From Thermoplasmata archaeon (lineage in GTDB: Archaea; Thermoplasmatota; Thermoplasmata; Thermoplasmatales; Thermoplasmataceae), in NCBI GenBank assembly GCA_021806235.1, contig JAJZXU010000017.1:124001-188000 (forward strand): a stretch of DNA of 64,000 nt. The letters run 5' to 3'. Every line of letters begins with the position of its first letter. Position 1 is the first letter of the stretch. Under the pieces are notes generated by a model, which was not told the DNA's origin, made no database searches, and saw only the letters and a program-made list of their open reading frames with translations. Shown piece by piece: positions 17,171-26,618 of the stretch. A program made the translations under genes and the position numbers.

Positions 17171-20100
17171 ATGATAGACAAAAATCTTGATGATTACAGT
17201 AACAATCTGCGTAAAAAAGTAAAGGAATGCTATGAAGTCGCAGAAGAAGCCCGATCTCAGGGAAAAGATGTTTCCACAGAAGTTGAGATACCGTTAGCCA
17301 ATGATATGGCTGAAAGGGTTGAAGAATTAATACATATAAAAGGCATAGCAAATAGTATAAGGGAACTGAGCAAAAAAATGTCCAGGGAAGAAGTTTCATT
17401 ATACGTATCAAAGGAGGTTGCAAATTTATTAAAGGATGATAAAAAAGAGGCCCTGGATAAATCTGTAAGGGTTGGCCTGGCAATTTTAACCGAAGGGATT
17501 TTAGTAGCACCCCTGGAGGGTATAAAAGAAGTAAATATAATAAAAAATGATGATGATACAGAGTATGCGGATATAGTATATTCTGGTCCAATAAGAAGTG
17601 CAGGTGGAACTGCACAGGCTTTAAGTGTTTTAATAACAGATATAGTAAGAAGGGAACTGGATATAGGATCTTTTAAGGCCACAGATGAGGAGGTAGAAAG
17701 GTATATAGAAGAGGTTCAGGCATATAACAGATCAAAACATCTACAGTATTTACCAACACCGGATGAAATAAGAACTGTAATAAAAAATTCACCGGTGATG
17801 ATTGATGGCGAGGGCAGTGAGGAGGATGAAATTTCAGGCCACAGGGATATGAAAAGAATCAAGACAAATAATATTCGTGGCGGTATGTGCCTGGTTCTAT
17901 GTGAGGGTTTGATTCAGAAGGCAAGGAAGGTTTTAAAATATACAAATATAATGAACTTAAAGGAGTGGAATATTTTAGAGAACATAGGTAAAAATAAAAA
18001 GGAAGAGAAGGATAATAAATCAGAAAAATATTTAAAGGATATAATAGCGGGTAGACCTGTTTTTGGTTATCCAAACAGGCCGGGTGGCTTCAGATTAAGA
18101 TATGGTAGATCAAGGCTATCAGGACTGGCAGCTGCATCCATAAATCCCATTACAATGTATATTCTTGATGAATTTATAGCCATAGGCTCCCAGATAAAGG
18201 TAGAACTGCCCGGAAAAGCAGCGGCAATTACTCCCTGTGATACTATTGATGGACCAACGGTTTTATTAAAAAGCGGTGAACATAAAAGGGTAAGAACCAT
18301 TGAAGAGGCAGTAAATATAAGGGATGATATAGACCTGATAACTGACCTGGGTGAAATATTAATTGCCTATGGCGATTTTCTGGAAAATAATAAAAATCTG
18401 GTAAGATCCCCATTTACCCTGGAATGGTGGTCATATTATCTAAATGATGGTTTAAAAAAATATTTAAATGAAAAACCCGATCAGTATGAAGCAATAGATA
18501 TATCAAGAAAATATAATATACCATTATACCCGGAATATGATTATTACTGGCATGATATAAACATGGATGAATTAAATTATCTAATAGATTTAATGGAGAA
18601 TTCAAGACTTGCTGATAATAAATTATATATTGATTTACAGGCAAAGGACATATTAATAAAATTGGGAATTGAATTTACAGTAGACAGTGATAGCATAATT
18701 ATAAATGAATACTATCCACTAATTGTATCGCTGGGCTTTGATGTGGATAAAGACCAGTTAAGGAAAATAAATTCTACAGATAAGGATAATGTTATGGATG
18801 CTGTAAATGATCTATCAAAAATAGTAATAAAACCAAGGTCTCCAGTAAGGGTAGGTGCCAGGCTTGGAAGGCCTGAAAAGGCTGGAGACCGTAAAATGAA
18901 ACCAAAAGTGCATGTTTTATTCCCGATATTGAATTATGGTGATAATAGAAGATCTATAATAAATGCGGCAAAAAACAGAAGCGAGTATGAAATGGAGTTA
19001 AATTCAAGGCAATGTAAAAACTGTGGAAATGAAACACCGTTTACAATATGCGAGAAATGCGGGTCCGTAACATACAGTGAGGGTGAGAAAAAGAGGGTCA
19101 AAATAAATTTAAAGGAGGCTTTAGAAAAGGCGGAAACAAGATTAAATGTGTATGATATAAAGGAATTAAAGGGTGTTAAAAAATTAATGTCAAAGATGTA
19201 TACCGTTGAACCGCTGGAGAAGGGAATACTGAGGTCAAAACATGATATAAGCATTAATAAGGATGGCACATGCAGATATGATATGTCTGATATACCGATT
19301 ACACATTTTAAGAAAAAGGAACTGAATTTAACCTCTGAACAGTTAATAAAACTTGGTTATAATGATAGGGAAACAAATGAGATATATCCACAGGATATAA
19401 TAATCCCGGAAAATTCTGCAAAATACCTGCTGAATGTTGCCAATTTTATTGACGATTTACTGATAAAATATTATAATATGGAGCCATATTACATGTGTAA
19501 TACCATTGACGATTTAATAGGGCATATAGTAATAGGCCTTGCACCACATACATCCGGCGGTATAGTCAGCAGAATTATAGGATTTTCAAGGGTTAATGGC
19601 TGTTATGCGCATCCTTTTTACCATGCAGCAAAAAGAAGAAACTGTGATGGCGATGAGGATAGTATAATGCTTTTGCTTGATGGTTTACTGAATTTCTCAA
19701 AGAGTTTCCTGCCATCCACTACAGGGGGTTTAATGGATGCACCCTTAGTATTAACCGTATTGCTGGATCCGGAAGAAATTGACAAGGAGGCCATGAATGT
19801 TGATACACTGTACAGGTATCCATTAGAATTCTATGAAGAAACAGAAAAGCATGGTTCTCCAGCAAATGTTGAAAAGATAATGAAAACCATGAAAGTAAAA
19901 ATGAAGGAAGAAAATAAATATACAGATTATGGATTTTCATTCGATACAGCGGATTTAAACGAAGGTGTTGGTTTATCCGCATATAAAACAATTGATTCCA
20001 TGGAAGAGAAAATAGAAAAACAGCTTGGACTGGCAACGAAGTTAAGGTCTGTGGATGAAAATGATGTTGCCGCCAGGGTTATTTCATCACATTTCCTGCC

Positions 20101-20410
20101 AGATATGTTCGGTAACATGAGGAGCTTCTTTACACAGGAATTCAGATGCACTAAATGCAATACGAAATACAGAAGGATACCATTATCTGGAAAATGCCTG
20201 AAATGTGGTTCATCAAATATGATACTGACAATACACCATGGCAGTATAGTAAAATATTTAAAGGAAACGGAGAAGGTTATGGCTGAATATAAATTACCGG
20301 AGTATTTACAGTACCAGATCAGGCGTTTAATAGATTCAATAGATGACACATTTGATATGGGTGAAATTCCTGAGGAAAAGGAAGAAACCACACTTGAATC
20401 ATTCAAATAA
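17171..20410 (+). CDS. polC: DNA polymerase D (family D) large subunit DP2
   Basis: A 1079-residue catalytic subunit of the euryarchaeal replicative polymerase PolD. Visible landmarks are YSGPIRSAGGTAQALSV in the N-terminal part and the Asp-containing RRNCDGDEDSIML catalytic motif near residue 825. Two zinc-binding Cys clusters are also present: CKNCGNETPFTICEKCG near 616 and CTKCNTKYRRIP with CLKCG near 995. No intein is present. I place the start at 17171, 1 nt after the SCP2 stop, rather than at 17150. Third gene of a pyrG-SCP2-polC operon. Confidence 0.95.
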   Translation: MIDKNLDDYSNNLRKKVKECYEVAEEARSQGKDVSTEVEIPLANDMAERVEELIHIKGIANSIRELSKKMSREEVSLYVSKEVANLLKDDKKEALDKSVRVGLAILTEGILVAPLEGIKEVNIIKNDDDTEYADIVYSGPIRSAGGTAQALSVLITDIVRRELDIGSFKATDEEVERYIEEVQAYNRSKHLQYLPTPDEIRTVIKNSPVMIDGEGSEEDEISGHRDMKRIKTNNIRGGMCLVLCEGLIQKARKVLKYTNIMNLKEWNILENIGKNKKEEKDNKSEKYLKDIIAGRPVFGYPNRPGGFRLRYGRSRLSGLAAASINPITMYILDEFIAIGSQIKVELPGKAAAITPCDTIDGPTVLLKSGEHKRVRTIEEAVNIRDDIDLITDLGEILIAYGDFLENNKNLVRSPFTLEWWSYYLNDGLKKYLNEKPDQYEAIDISRKYNIPLYPEYDYYWHDINMDELNYLIDLMENSRLADNKLYIDLQAKDILIKLGIEFTVDSDSIIINEYYPLIVSLGFDVDKDQLRKINSTDKDNVMDAVNDLSKIVIKPRSPVRVGARLGRPEKAGDRKMKPKVHVLFPILNYGDNRRSIINAAKNRSEYEMELNSRQCKNCGNETPFTICEKCGSVTYSEGEKKRVKINLKEALEKAETRLNVYDIKELKGVKKLMSKMYTVEPLEKGILRSKHDISINKDGTCRYDMSDIPITHFKKKELNLTSEQLIKLGYNDRETNEIYPQDIIIPENSAKYLLNVANFIDDLLIKYYNMEPYYMCNTIDDLIGHIVIGLAPHTSGGIVSRIIGFSRVNGCYAHPFYHAAKRRNCDGDEDSIMLLLDGLLNFSKSFLPSTTGGLMDAPLVLTVLLDPEEIDKEAMNVDTLYRYPLEFYEETEKHGSPANVEKIMKTMKVKMKEENKYTDYGFSFDTADLNEGVGLSAYKTIDSMEEKIEKQLGLATKLRSVDENDVAARVISSHFLPDMFGNMRSFFTQEFRCTKCNTKYRRIPLSGKCLKCGSSNMILTIHHGSIVKYLKETEKVMAEYKLPEYLQYQIRRLIDSIDDTFDMGEIPEEKEETTLESFK

Positions 20411-20498
20411 AATTATGTGTTTTACTGTGGAATATTACACCGGTAAATTTTAACTAGACCTACACTTTATTTAAATAAAAACAAGCAATGTGTGATAT

Positions 20499-21278
20499 AT
20501 GATTGGATCATTATTTGTTACAGGACCTGCAGGGACAGGTAAATCTACTTTTTGCGGTGCATATAAAGACTGGTTAATAAGGAATGAGTATGATGCCATA
20601 ATAGTTAACCTGGATCCGGGTGCAGAATTTTTGCCATATGAACCGGATATAGATATCAGGGAATTTATTTCATTGACTGATATTATGAATGATTATTCTC
20701 TCGGACCGAATGGGGCACAGATAGTGGCAGCCGACCTGTTATTAGATAATATTGATAAAATAAAAAGTAAACTGGAATTATATGAGGATTATTATGTAAT
20801 ATTTGACACCCCGGGACAGATAGAATTATTCAGTTTCAGACCGGGAAGTACAATGCTTGTAAAGGCACTGGCAGGTCAGAAAGCTATGCTTGCGTTTGTT
20901 GCCGATGCAATAATTTCACAGACACCATCTGGATTTATTTCAGAAAAGATGCTGTTTGGTTCCGTGTATTCAAGATTTTATATACCGATGATGTTTGTAT
21001 TAAATAAAATAGATTTAATAGGTTCTGATAGAGTTAAAGAAATATCTGGGTGGGAGGAGGATCCGGATATCTTATATGATGAATTCAGGGATGAGAAAGA
21101 GGATATGATAAAGGATTATTTCCTGAATATAATACGGTCATTGAAAGATTCAGATATAATAAATAAAATATTTCCCATATCCTCAAAGGATATGTTCGGT
21201 TTTGAGGATATATACACAGATATGTCCAACTATTTCACCGGTGGAGAAGATACTGATACCATGTATAAGGATGAATAA
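20499..21278 (+). CDS. GPN-loop GTPase
   Basis: A 259-residue GTPase of the GPN/XAB1 family. P-loop GPAGTGKST, the family-defining Gly-Pro-Asn in SLGPNGAQIV, DTPGQIELF as the G3 motif and NKIDLIG as G4 are all visible. Eukaryotic relatives assist RNA polymerase assembly and nuclear import; the archaeal role is unclear, possibly protein-complex maturation. Own promoter: TTTATTTAAATAAAA about 30 nt upstream of the ATG. Confidence 0.9.
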   Translation: MIGSLFVTGPAGTGKSTFCGAYKDWLIRNEYDAIIVNLDPGAEFLPYEPDIDIREFISLTDIMNDYSLGPNGAQIVAADLLLDNIDKIKSKLELYEDYYVIFDTPGQIELFSFRPGSTMLVKALAGQKAMLAFVADAIISQTPSGFISEKMLFGSVYSRFYIPMMFVLNKIDLIGSDRVKEISGWEEDPDILYDEFRDEKEDMIKDYFLNIIRSLKDSDIINKIFPISSKDMFGFEDIYTDMSNYFTGGEDTDTMYKDE

Positions 21279-21302
21279 TATTTAATATATAATTTATATT
21301 TA

Positions 21303-23276
21303 TTACAGGATTATTCTAACATCGACCGCAAAAGACCCTTTCTCATTGACCATTAAAGGATTTATATCCATTTCCTTTATATCCAGGTCTATTAACATGT
21401 TTGATGTTTTTGTTATAGCCCTTACAACACTATTAATATCATAATTCCTGTTACGTGCGGTTAATATATTATATATTTTGCTTTCCTTAATCATATTATA
21501 TGCTTCCTCCTCGGAAACCGGGCATAGAGAATAACTTAAACTCTTTAAAACTTCCATGTATATGCCACCGATACCTGCAACTATTGCAGGTCCGAATACC
21601 GGATCCTTTATACCACCTATGAATATTTCCACACCCGGCATCTGTTCCTGTAAAATTACCCTTTTATAATTTAATTTTTTAAATGCTTCTTCTATATCCT
21701 CCCTTTCTAAATTCATTATAACTCCGTTGATATCAGTTTTATGTAATGGTTCATCCGGTGATATTTTCATTACAAGCGGGTAACCTATTCTATCTGCCTC
21801 TTTTTTGGCTGTTTCTAAATCTTCTGCCACACCATATTCCGGTGTTCTTATACCATATATCTCCATTAATTTCATTGATTCAAAATCCTTCAATGATGTT
21901 TTATTTTTAATTAAACCTGATGCTTCTTTTATGGGTTCCGGTATTCTCAATTTTTTTGTCGGGTTTGGTTTATCTGTCATGTATTTTATAGCTTTTATTG
22001 CATCCTCTGGAAATTCAAATGAAGGTATCGAAACGGAATCAAGAAGCTTTGATGCCGCAGTCTGGTCTAATCCCATTGTGACCCCCACAACACTTTTACC
22101 CTTATAATTCATTACTGCCCTTGCAACGTCAGAACATGTAACCATCGGTAAGGATTGAACTATAACAACTTTTGTACAGTCAAGATTTTGAATAACGTCC
22201 AGTGTATTATTATATCTACTGTAATCTGCATCACCCGATAAATCTATAGGGTTTCTTGGCTTGCTCTGCGGTGGTATTACCTTTAGCAGGTCATTTTTTA
22301 ACCTATCCGGTATTTCTATTTCATTTAAACTGTTTGTATCTATCGAATCTGTTGTTAAAACTCCATGACCACCAGAATTTGTTATTATCAGTATATCATT
22401 ATATACATTTTCACTGGATAGAATTATTTTTGCAAGGTTTAGCATATCTTCAAGGTTATCGACAAATATGCCACCCACGGTTCTAACAGCAGCTTTAAAT
22501 ATATCAATTGAACCGGCAACACTGCCTGTGTGTGTCCTTATTGCCTGTGCCCCCTTACTGCTTATACCACCCTTTAAAAATATTACTGGTTTTTTCTTTG
22601 TAACACCCGGGACATAATTTAAAAATTTCTCTCCGGATGATATACCTTCTGTGTAGGAAAATATTGCCCTTGTTTCTATATCATTTGATAGGAACTGAAA
22701 TATATCCGTTTCATCTACATCGGATTGATTGCCAAGGCTTACAAAATAACTTATGCCTATTTTCGTTTCCTGTGCCCAGTTAAGCATATAAACACCTAAC
22801 CCACCACTCTGTGCAACTAAAGCGGTATATCCACTTTTAACATCTGCAAATGCAAATGTCGCATTAACTTCAGGTGTTATTAAACCTATTGTATTCGGAC
22901 CTAAAACCCTTATATCATTTTTCCTGGCTATTTCTACTATCTGCTTTTCCAGTTCAGACCCACGATCATCTGTTTCCTTAAAACCTGAGGTTATAATAAC
23001 TGCTGCACCTGCTTTTATCGCTGCAGCATCGTTCATAATATTTACAACAAAATCTCTCGGTACTACAATAATAACCAGATCAATATTATCTTTTATATCC
23101 TTTAAATTTTTGTATGATTTATAGCCCTCTATTATTTCACCTTTATCGTTAACGGCGTATATCTTTCCCTTGAATGATGACATTACATTCCTGAAAAGTA
23201 TGTTTCCTACCTTTAGTTTATTTGATGACGCCCCAACAACAGCTATACTTTTAGGCTTAAACAACTGTTCTATCAT
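21303..23276 (-). CDS. acd: Acyl-CoA synthetase (NDP/ADP-forming), fused alpha and beta
   Basis: A 657-residue fusion of the alpha and beta parts of ADP-forming acetyl/acyl-CoA synthetase, which converts acyl-CoA, ADP and phosphate to acid, CoA and ATP. Domains in order: CoA-binding (SIAVVGASSNKLKVGN), a succinyl-CoA-ligase-like domain with the phosphohistidine region RTHTGSVAGS near residue 245, then an ATP-grasp domain from about residue 430 (YPLVMKISPD; ILQEQMPGVEIFIGG). It gives substrate-level ATP during peptide or sugar breakdown. Monocistronic. The acyl substrate cannot be told from sequence. Confidence 0.9.
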   Translation of the reverse strand: MIEQLFKPKSIAVVGASSNKLKVGNILFRNVMSSFKGKIYAVNDKGEIIEGYKSYKNLKDIKDNIDLVIIVVPRDFVVNIMNDAAAIKAGAAVIITSGFKETDDRGSELEKQIVEIARKNDIRVLGPNTIGLITPEVNATFAFADVKSGYTALVAQSGGLGVYMLNWAQETKIGISYFVSLGNQSDVDETDIFQFLSNDIETRAIFSYTEGISSGEKFLNYVPGVTKKKPVIFLKGGISSKGAQAIRTHTGSVAGSIDIFKAAVRTVGGIFVDNLEDMLNLAKIILSSENVYNDILIITNSGGHGVLTTDSIDTNSLNEIEIPDRLKNDLLKVIPPQSKPRNPIDLSGDADYSRYNNTLDVIQNLDCTKVVIVQSLPMVTCSDVARAVMNYKGKSVVGVTMGLDQTAASKLLDSVSIPSFEFPEDAIKAIKYMTDKPNPTKKLRIPEPIKEASGLIKNKTSLKDFESMKLMEIYGIRTPEYGVAEDLETAKKEADRIGYPLVMKISPDEPLHKTDINGVIMNLEREDIEEAFKKLNYKRVILQEQMPGVEIFIGGIKDPVFGPAIVAGIGGIYMEVLKSLSYSLCPVSEEEAYNMIKESKIYNILTARNRNYDINSVVRAITKTSNMLIDLDIKEMDINPLMVNEKGSFAVDVRIIL

Positions 23277-23604
23277 AGATATAGATATTGGTTAAGTTTA
23301 AAAATGTTTTTAATGGGTTAAATATACATTGGAAATAAGTGAAGTATCCGGCTATTAACGTACCAACTCTCCACTTTAAGGATATGCCACAATCCCTAAA
23401 CATATACGGCCAGGGATCAGGTGATGGGTTATTTTCATTTAAACCAACGGAAAATGTTACTGGAGTATATATTTTTACATGCATAAAAATGATTCTTCAA
23501 TTTATATAAAAATGGATGAAATAACACCGGGTGTTCACTATTGGAATATAATAGTAAATTAACCAGAGACATAATTTAATATATCCTGAGTTAATTCAAT
23601 AATA
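23277..23604. other. Intergenic region with a 56-codon frame
   Basis: Between a convergent-side gene start and the AbiEii gene. A GTG-started frame at 23339-23509 (+) encodes 56 residues with a protein-like N-terminal half (INVPTLHFKDMPQSL) and a hydrophobic end; it may be a gene relic. An AT-rich promoter-like block (TAATTTAATATATCC) lies about 20-30 nt before the ATG at 23605. Confidence 0.3.
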
Positions 23605-24246
23605 ATGAAAATACCAATAGCAAACCAGTTAAAGAAAAAACAGCAGATAGAAATAGCCGGATTGCAGGATGAAGTAATAGATATGGTTTACTCTGTTGCA
23701 GATGACCTTATTCTCCATGGTGGAACATCTATATGGCGCTGTTATTCTGGTAAACGATTTTCCGAAGACCTTGATCTTTATTCTCCAACATTTCCTGAAA
23801 AATCAACCCGGTTTGAGAAAACAGTGAAATCCCATGGCCTGGCATTAACTAAAATCAAAGATACAGGCAATGTGACATTTACAGATATATCAAATGGCAA
23901 TGTAAGTGTTAGAATAGAGGTTAACCATATCAATAAAATTCACAGAATTAATACCTTCTATGAACTGGTTGATGGAACACTCATAGATATTTTAAGTTTA
24001 TCCATAAACCAGCTTATTCTTGAAAAAATATCTGCATATAATGATCGCAGGTTTATCAGGGATTTGTATGATATATTTCACCTTATAACCCTTAACCAGG
24101 ATGTATCAGCGGTTAAAAAAGATTTACAGGAGTTTGTCCTGCATATCAATAAACCTGTTGACGAGGGGGTATTGAAATCGATAGTATATTCTGGACTACC
24201 ACCTTCTTATGATAGAATGGTTGAGCAAATATGGAGAGTGGTATGA
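23605..24246 (+). CDS. AbiEii-family nucleotidyltransferase toxin
   Basis: A 213-residue nucleotidyltransferase of the AbiEii/AbiGii family, the toxin of type IV toxin-antitoxin or abortive-infection pairs. The motif LHGGTSIWRCY followed by FSEDLDLY gives the GGT...S-x-D-x-D core, and a later IDILSLSINQLILEKI and RFIRDLYDIFH fit the family's helical half. Bacterial relatives such as MenT pyrophosphorylate or nucleotidylate tRNA. It overlaps the downstream antitoxin-like gene by an ATGA junction. Confidence 0.85.
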   Translation: MKIPIANQLKKKQQIEIAGLQDEVIDMVYSVADDLILHGGTSIWRCYSGKRFSEDLDLYSPTFPEKSTRFEKTVKSHGLALTKIKDTGNVTFTDISNGNVSVRIEVNHINKIHRINTFYELVDGTLIDILSLSINQLILEKISAYNDRRFIRDLYDIFHLITLNQDVSAVKKDLQEFVLHINKPVDEGVLKSIVYSGLPPSYDRMVEQIWRVV

Positions 24247-24842
24247 TGAAATATATGAAATATGTAATTACACATTTTTCCTCCAAACAGGCATTTAATG
24301 CAAACGAGTTAAAAATATTTCTGAAAAATAGGGGAGTTTCAAACAGTTACTATAAAATTGTAATTCAAAATCTGCTGAAATCTGGCAGAATATTTAAAAT
24401 AACACGGGGGTCATACACATTTCATGAAGAGGCTCAGTATGTGGGTTATGCCTTCAAACCTTTTTATTATGGGCTCGAAGATGCACTGTCATTAAGAGGC
24501 ATATGGGAGCAGGAAACAAATCCTGTAGTAATAACTCCGAGGAAAGTCAGAAACGGCATAAGGCAATTCGAAGGGCGCAACTATCTTATCCGGAGGATTG
24601 AAAGGGCAATGTTTTTTGGGTTTACATATATCAGATATGGTGATTTTTATATTCCTGTTTCGGACATTGAAAAAATATTTATTGATCTGCTTTACTTTAA
24701 TGTCAGGGTTCCTGCAGATGTATTTATGGCACTTAAGAGAGCTATTGATGATGCAAAGTTAAAGGATTACACAGATAGATGTCCGGTTTATTTAAAAAAC
24801 AGGCTTGCACACTTTATAGACACAGAATTCAACGTTGTGTAG
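24243..24842 (+). CDS. AbiEi-like antitoxin
   Basis: A 199-residue protein with an N-terminal winged-helix region (residues 1-60, FSSKQAFNANELKIFLKNRG...SGRIFKITRGSYTF) and a C-terminal domain typical of AbiEi-type antitoxins (GLEDALSLRGIWE, VVITPRKVRNGIRQF, YFNVRVP). I use the ATG at 24243, which gives an ATGA overlap with the toxin stop and has GGAG 8-9 nt upstream; a start at 24231 is also open. Toxin-first order is the reverse of the classic AbiEi-AbiEii arrangement. Confidence 0.75.
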   Translation: MMKYMKYVITHFSSKQAFNANELKIFLKNRGVSNSYYKIVIQNLLKSGRIFKITRGSYTFHEEAQYVGYAFKPFYYGLEDALSLRGIWEQETNPVVITPRKVRNGIRQFEGRNYLIRRIERAMFFGFTYIRYGDFYIPVSDIEKIFIDLLYFNVRVPADVFMALKRAIDDAKLKDYTDRCPVYLKNRLAHFIDTEFNVV

Positions 24843-25061
24843 AGACTCAGTTATTATAATTGGAAAAAGAAAAATACAGGAAATACAGAAAAATGAAAAT
24901 GCCTGTACAGTCATTTCAGTGGATACAAAAATGATATAGAAACTGTAAAGGCTACAAGGGAGAATTGATAGGATTCCAGACGGCATCAATGCACTTAGGC
25001 AGGTATCTCTGGGTGAAAAGATGGTATACTGTTGTGGGGAATTCAGTTCGTCAGGTTAAAT
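24843..25061 (+). other. Gene-free spacer with a protein-like relic
   Basis: No intact gene. A plus-strand frame near the right end reads protein-like (RIPDGINALRQVSLGEKM) up to a stop close to 25057, preceded by in-frame stops. It may be the decayed end of a coding sequence; the family is not recognised. Confidence 0.2.
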
Positions 25062-25637
25062 TTATACATCATATATTAACATTAAATCTCTCGTATCAAT
25101 GACATCAACAAACTGGCTTATCATTTCAAGACTCTGAAAGTATAATCTTTCTGAATATGTAGAGGTTATGTCAGATATTACTATTGTATTAAATTCCCTT
25201 AAACTTGCCTCTATTGAACTTATAAATATATCGGTATCTGTAAAAAATCCACCAAGTAATACTGTATTTTTATGATATTTTTTTATATAATTTTCAAGAT
25301 CTGTATTATAAAATATATCCTCTTTTTTAACATTTATTTGATTTTTTATTTCTATTTTATCCCTAAATTGGTTTAAAAATTTTTCATCGTATGATGTTTC
25401 TGGAGGCTTATTTTCAATTCTTTTGTTTTCCTTTTTATCTCTTGCTTCCTTAATATCATTATTTTTTATTTTATAATTTAATTCTCTTTTTGTAAATAGT
25501 ACTGGAAGGTTAAATTTTTTTGTTAAATTATTTACATAATCCATTCCCATCAAGAATTCCATTTTACTGAAAGTATTTTTAAAAAAATCATCATCATAAT
25601 TTAACATTATAATTATTGAATCGTTTATATCTATCAT
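25062..25637 (-). CDS. Isochorismatase-fold protein, apparently catalytically dead
   Basis: A 191-residue protein. The C-terminal half (NTVLLGGFFTDTDIFIS, EASLREFNTIVISDITSTYS, SLEMISQFVDVIDT) matches the isochorismatase-like cysteine hydrolase fold. The N-terminal strand SIIIMLNYDDDFF aligns with the family's Asp-containing VIDMQNDF strand. The expected nucleophile Cys in the GVATDVC motif is replaced by Asp (TDTD) and the first catalytic Asp appears as Asn, so hydrolase activity is unlikely. A charged, Lys/Glu-rich insertion occupies residues about 55-85. It lies beside tRNA-Leu and toxin-antitoxin genes. Function unknown. Confidence 0.55.
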   Translation of the reverse strand: MIDINDSIIIMLNYDDDFFKNTFSKMEFLMGMDYVNNLTKKFNLPVLFTKRELNYKIKNNDIKEARDKKENKRIENKPPETSYDEKFLNQFRDKIEIKNQINVKKEDIFYNTDLENYIKKYHKNTVLLGGFFTDTDIFISSIEASLREFNTIVISDITSTYSERLYFQSLEMISQFVDVIDTRDLMLIYDV

Positions 25638-25710
25638 TATTTTTGTATAACTTTAACATATTTTTAGGTTTTCAATAAATATAAATAAAATTCCACAATA
25701 ACGTTGTAAA

Positions 25711-25794
25711 GCGGAGATTGCCGAGCTAGGAAAAGGCGATGGATTTAGGGTCCATTTCCGTAGGGATTCGAGGGTTCAAATCCCCCTCTCCGCA
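25711..25794 (+). tRNA. tRNA-Leu (anticodon UAG)
   Basis: An 84-nt class II tRNA. Acceptor stem GCGGAGA pairs with TCTCCGC, then discriminator A. The anticodon stem ATGGA/TCCAT encloses the loop TTTAGGG, anticodon UAG (leucine). A long variable arm (TTCCGTAGGGA) and the T loop GGTTCAAAT are visible. A TATA-like AATATAAATAAAA lies 20-35 nt upstream. No intron. Confidence 0.93.
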
Positions 25795-26396
25795 CTTTTA
25801 TAGAAGTTTGGTGCTCATTTTACCGGTATGCATTATAATATCTCTATTTATAGTGTGACACCCTGAAATTAGTTTCTATATATCTCCTTTCTATAGAGGA
25901 TTACTATTAACCAGGAAAATAACGTTTTTCTAATCCTGGACTTATAATAGAAAGTACGTGATTATCACGTCCAGTGAGGGGTAATCAAATTTAAATTCTT
26001 CAACAAAAGAAGGTTTTTGGAAATCCTCTATAATGATAAAAAGTTCGAAGTGCTTTTATATAAAGATTATTAATACAATGGAACAGCGTTCAGAAGCAAT
26101 AAAAAAGATTATTTTCAGGGTAAATACAAGGGTATTACTTTTAGTATGGATGATTCCTCATCCAATTTCCCGCATACAGAAATGTAAAGATAATCAATAT
26201 GAATCACTGATCTTCTTCGCTGCAATGCCTATCAACCTTCCGGATTCAACGATATTATCCATTCCACGCATTGTAAATCTATCATTGATAAGAAAACTCT
26301 ATGGGTCTTCAATTAGCGTGACATCCTCCCATGACTAAAGCCGTGGGCTTCCCACAGTAAAGTTAAATGAATATTAGAAGACCGGGTAATGAAAGT
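25795..26396. other. Gene-poor region with an IS605 solo end
   Basis: About 600 bp without an intact gene. It holds a solo right end of an IS200/IS605 element (26318-26352). On the minus strand just inside that end a protein-like fragment (INDRFTMRGMDNIVESGR) is followed by stops. The rest is AT-rich with short direct repeats (for example CCTCTATA-like blocks near 25890 and 26030). It looks like decayed mobile DNA. Confidence 0.45.
26318..26352 (-). mobile_element. Solo right end of an IS200/IS605-family element
   Basis: These 35 bases are the reverse complement of the right end of the intact IS605-type element (31237-31271), with one mismatch. The hairpin-forming GAAGCCCACGGCTTTAG block and the terminal GGGAGGATGTCAC are kept. 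No tnpA or tnpB accompanies it, so it is either a deletion remnant or a mobilised end. Confidence 0.8.
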
Positions 26397-26618
26397 TTAC
26401 AGCATATTTACAAATTCATCTACAGTTAGGCCCGATTGCCTGATTATGGCCCGCAGAGTCCCGGGCTTAAGTTCCTTATGTAGAGGAACAACAACATTTC
26501 TGTAATCGTTCTTCCGCTGAAGTACAACATGGTCTCCCTTTCCCATTCTAATAGAGAAACCTGCCTTTGATAGAGCCTTGATAACCTCTTCTCCTGAGAT
26601 TACTGGAAGCTTAGGCAT
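26397..26618 (-). CDS. hicA: HicA-family mRNA interferase toxin
   Basis: A 73-residue HicA protein: a double-stranded RNA-binding-like fold with the catalytic His in KGDHVVLQR and the family's PVISGEEVIKALSKAGF start and LKPGTLRAIIRQSGL helix. It cleaves mRNA when free of HicB. It overlaps the upstream hicB by 8 nt. HicB-first order is less common than hicA-hicB but is known. Confidence 0.92.
   Translation of the reverse strand: MPKLPVISGEEVIKALSKAGFSIRMGKGDHVVLQRKNDYRNVVVPLHKELKPGTLRAIIRQSGLTVDEFVNML

Noticed and set aside
26033-26338. 101-residue plus-strand frame
   Set aside because: It ends inside the IS605 solo right end (same final SSHD residues as the debranching tail) and the rest has no recognisable pattern; treated as decayed DNA.
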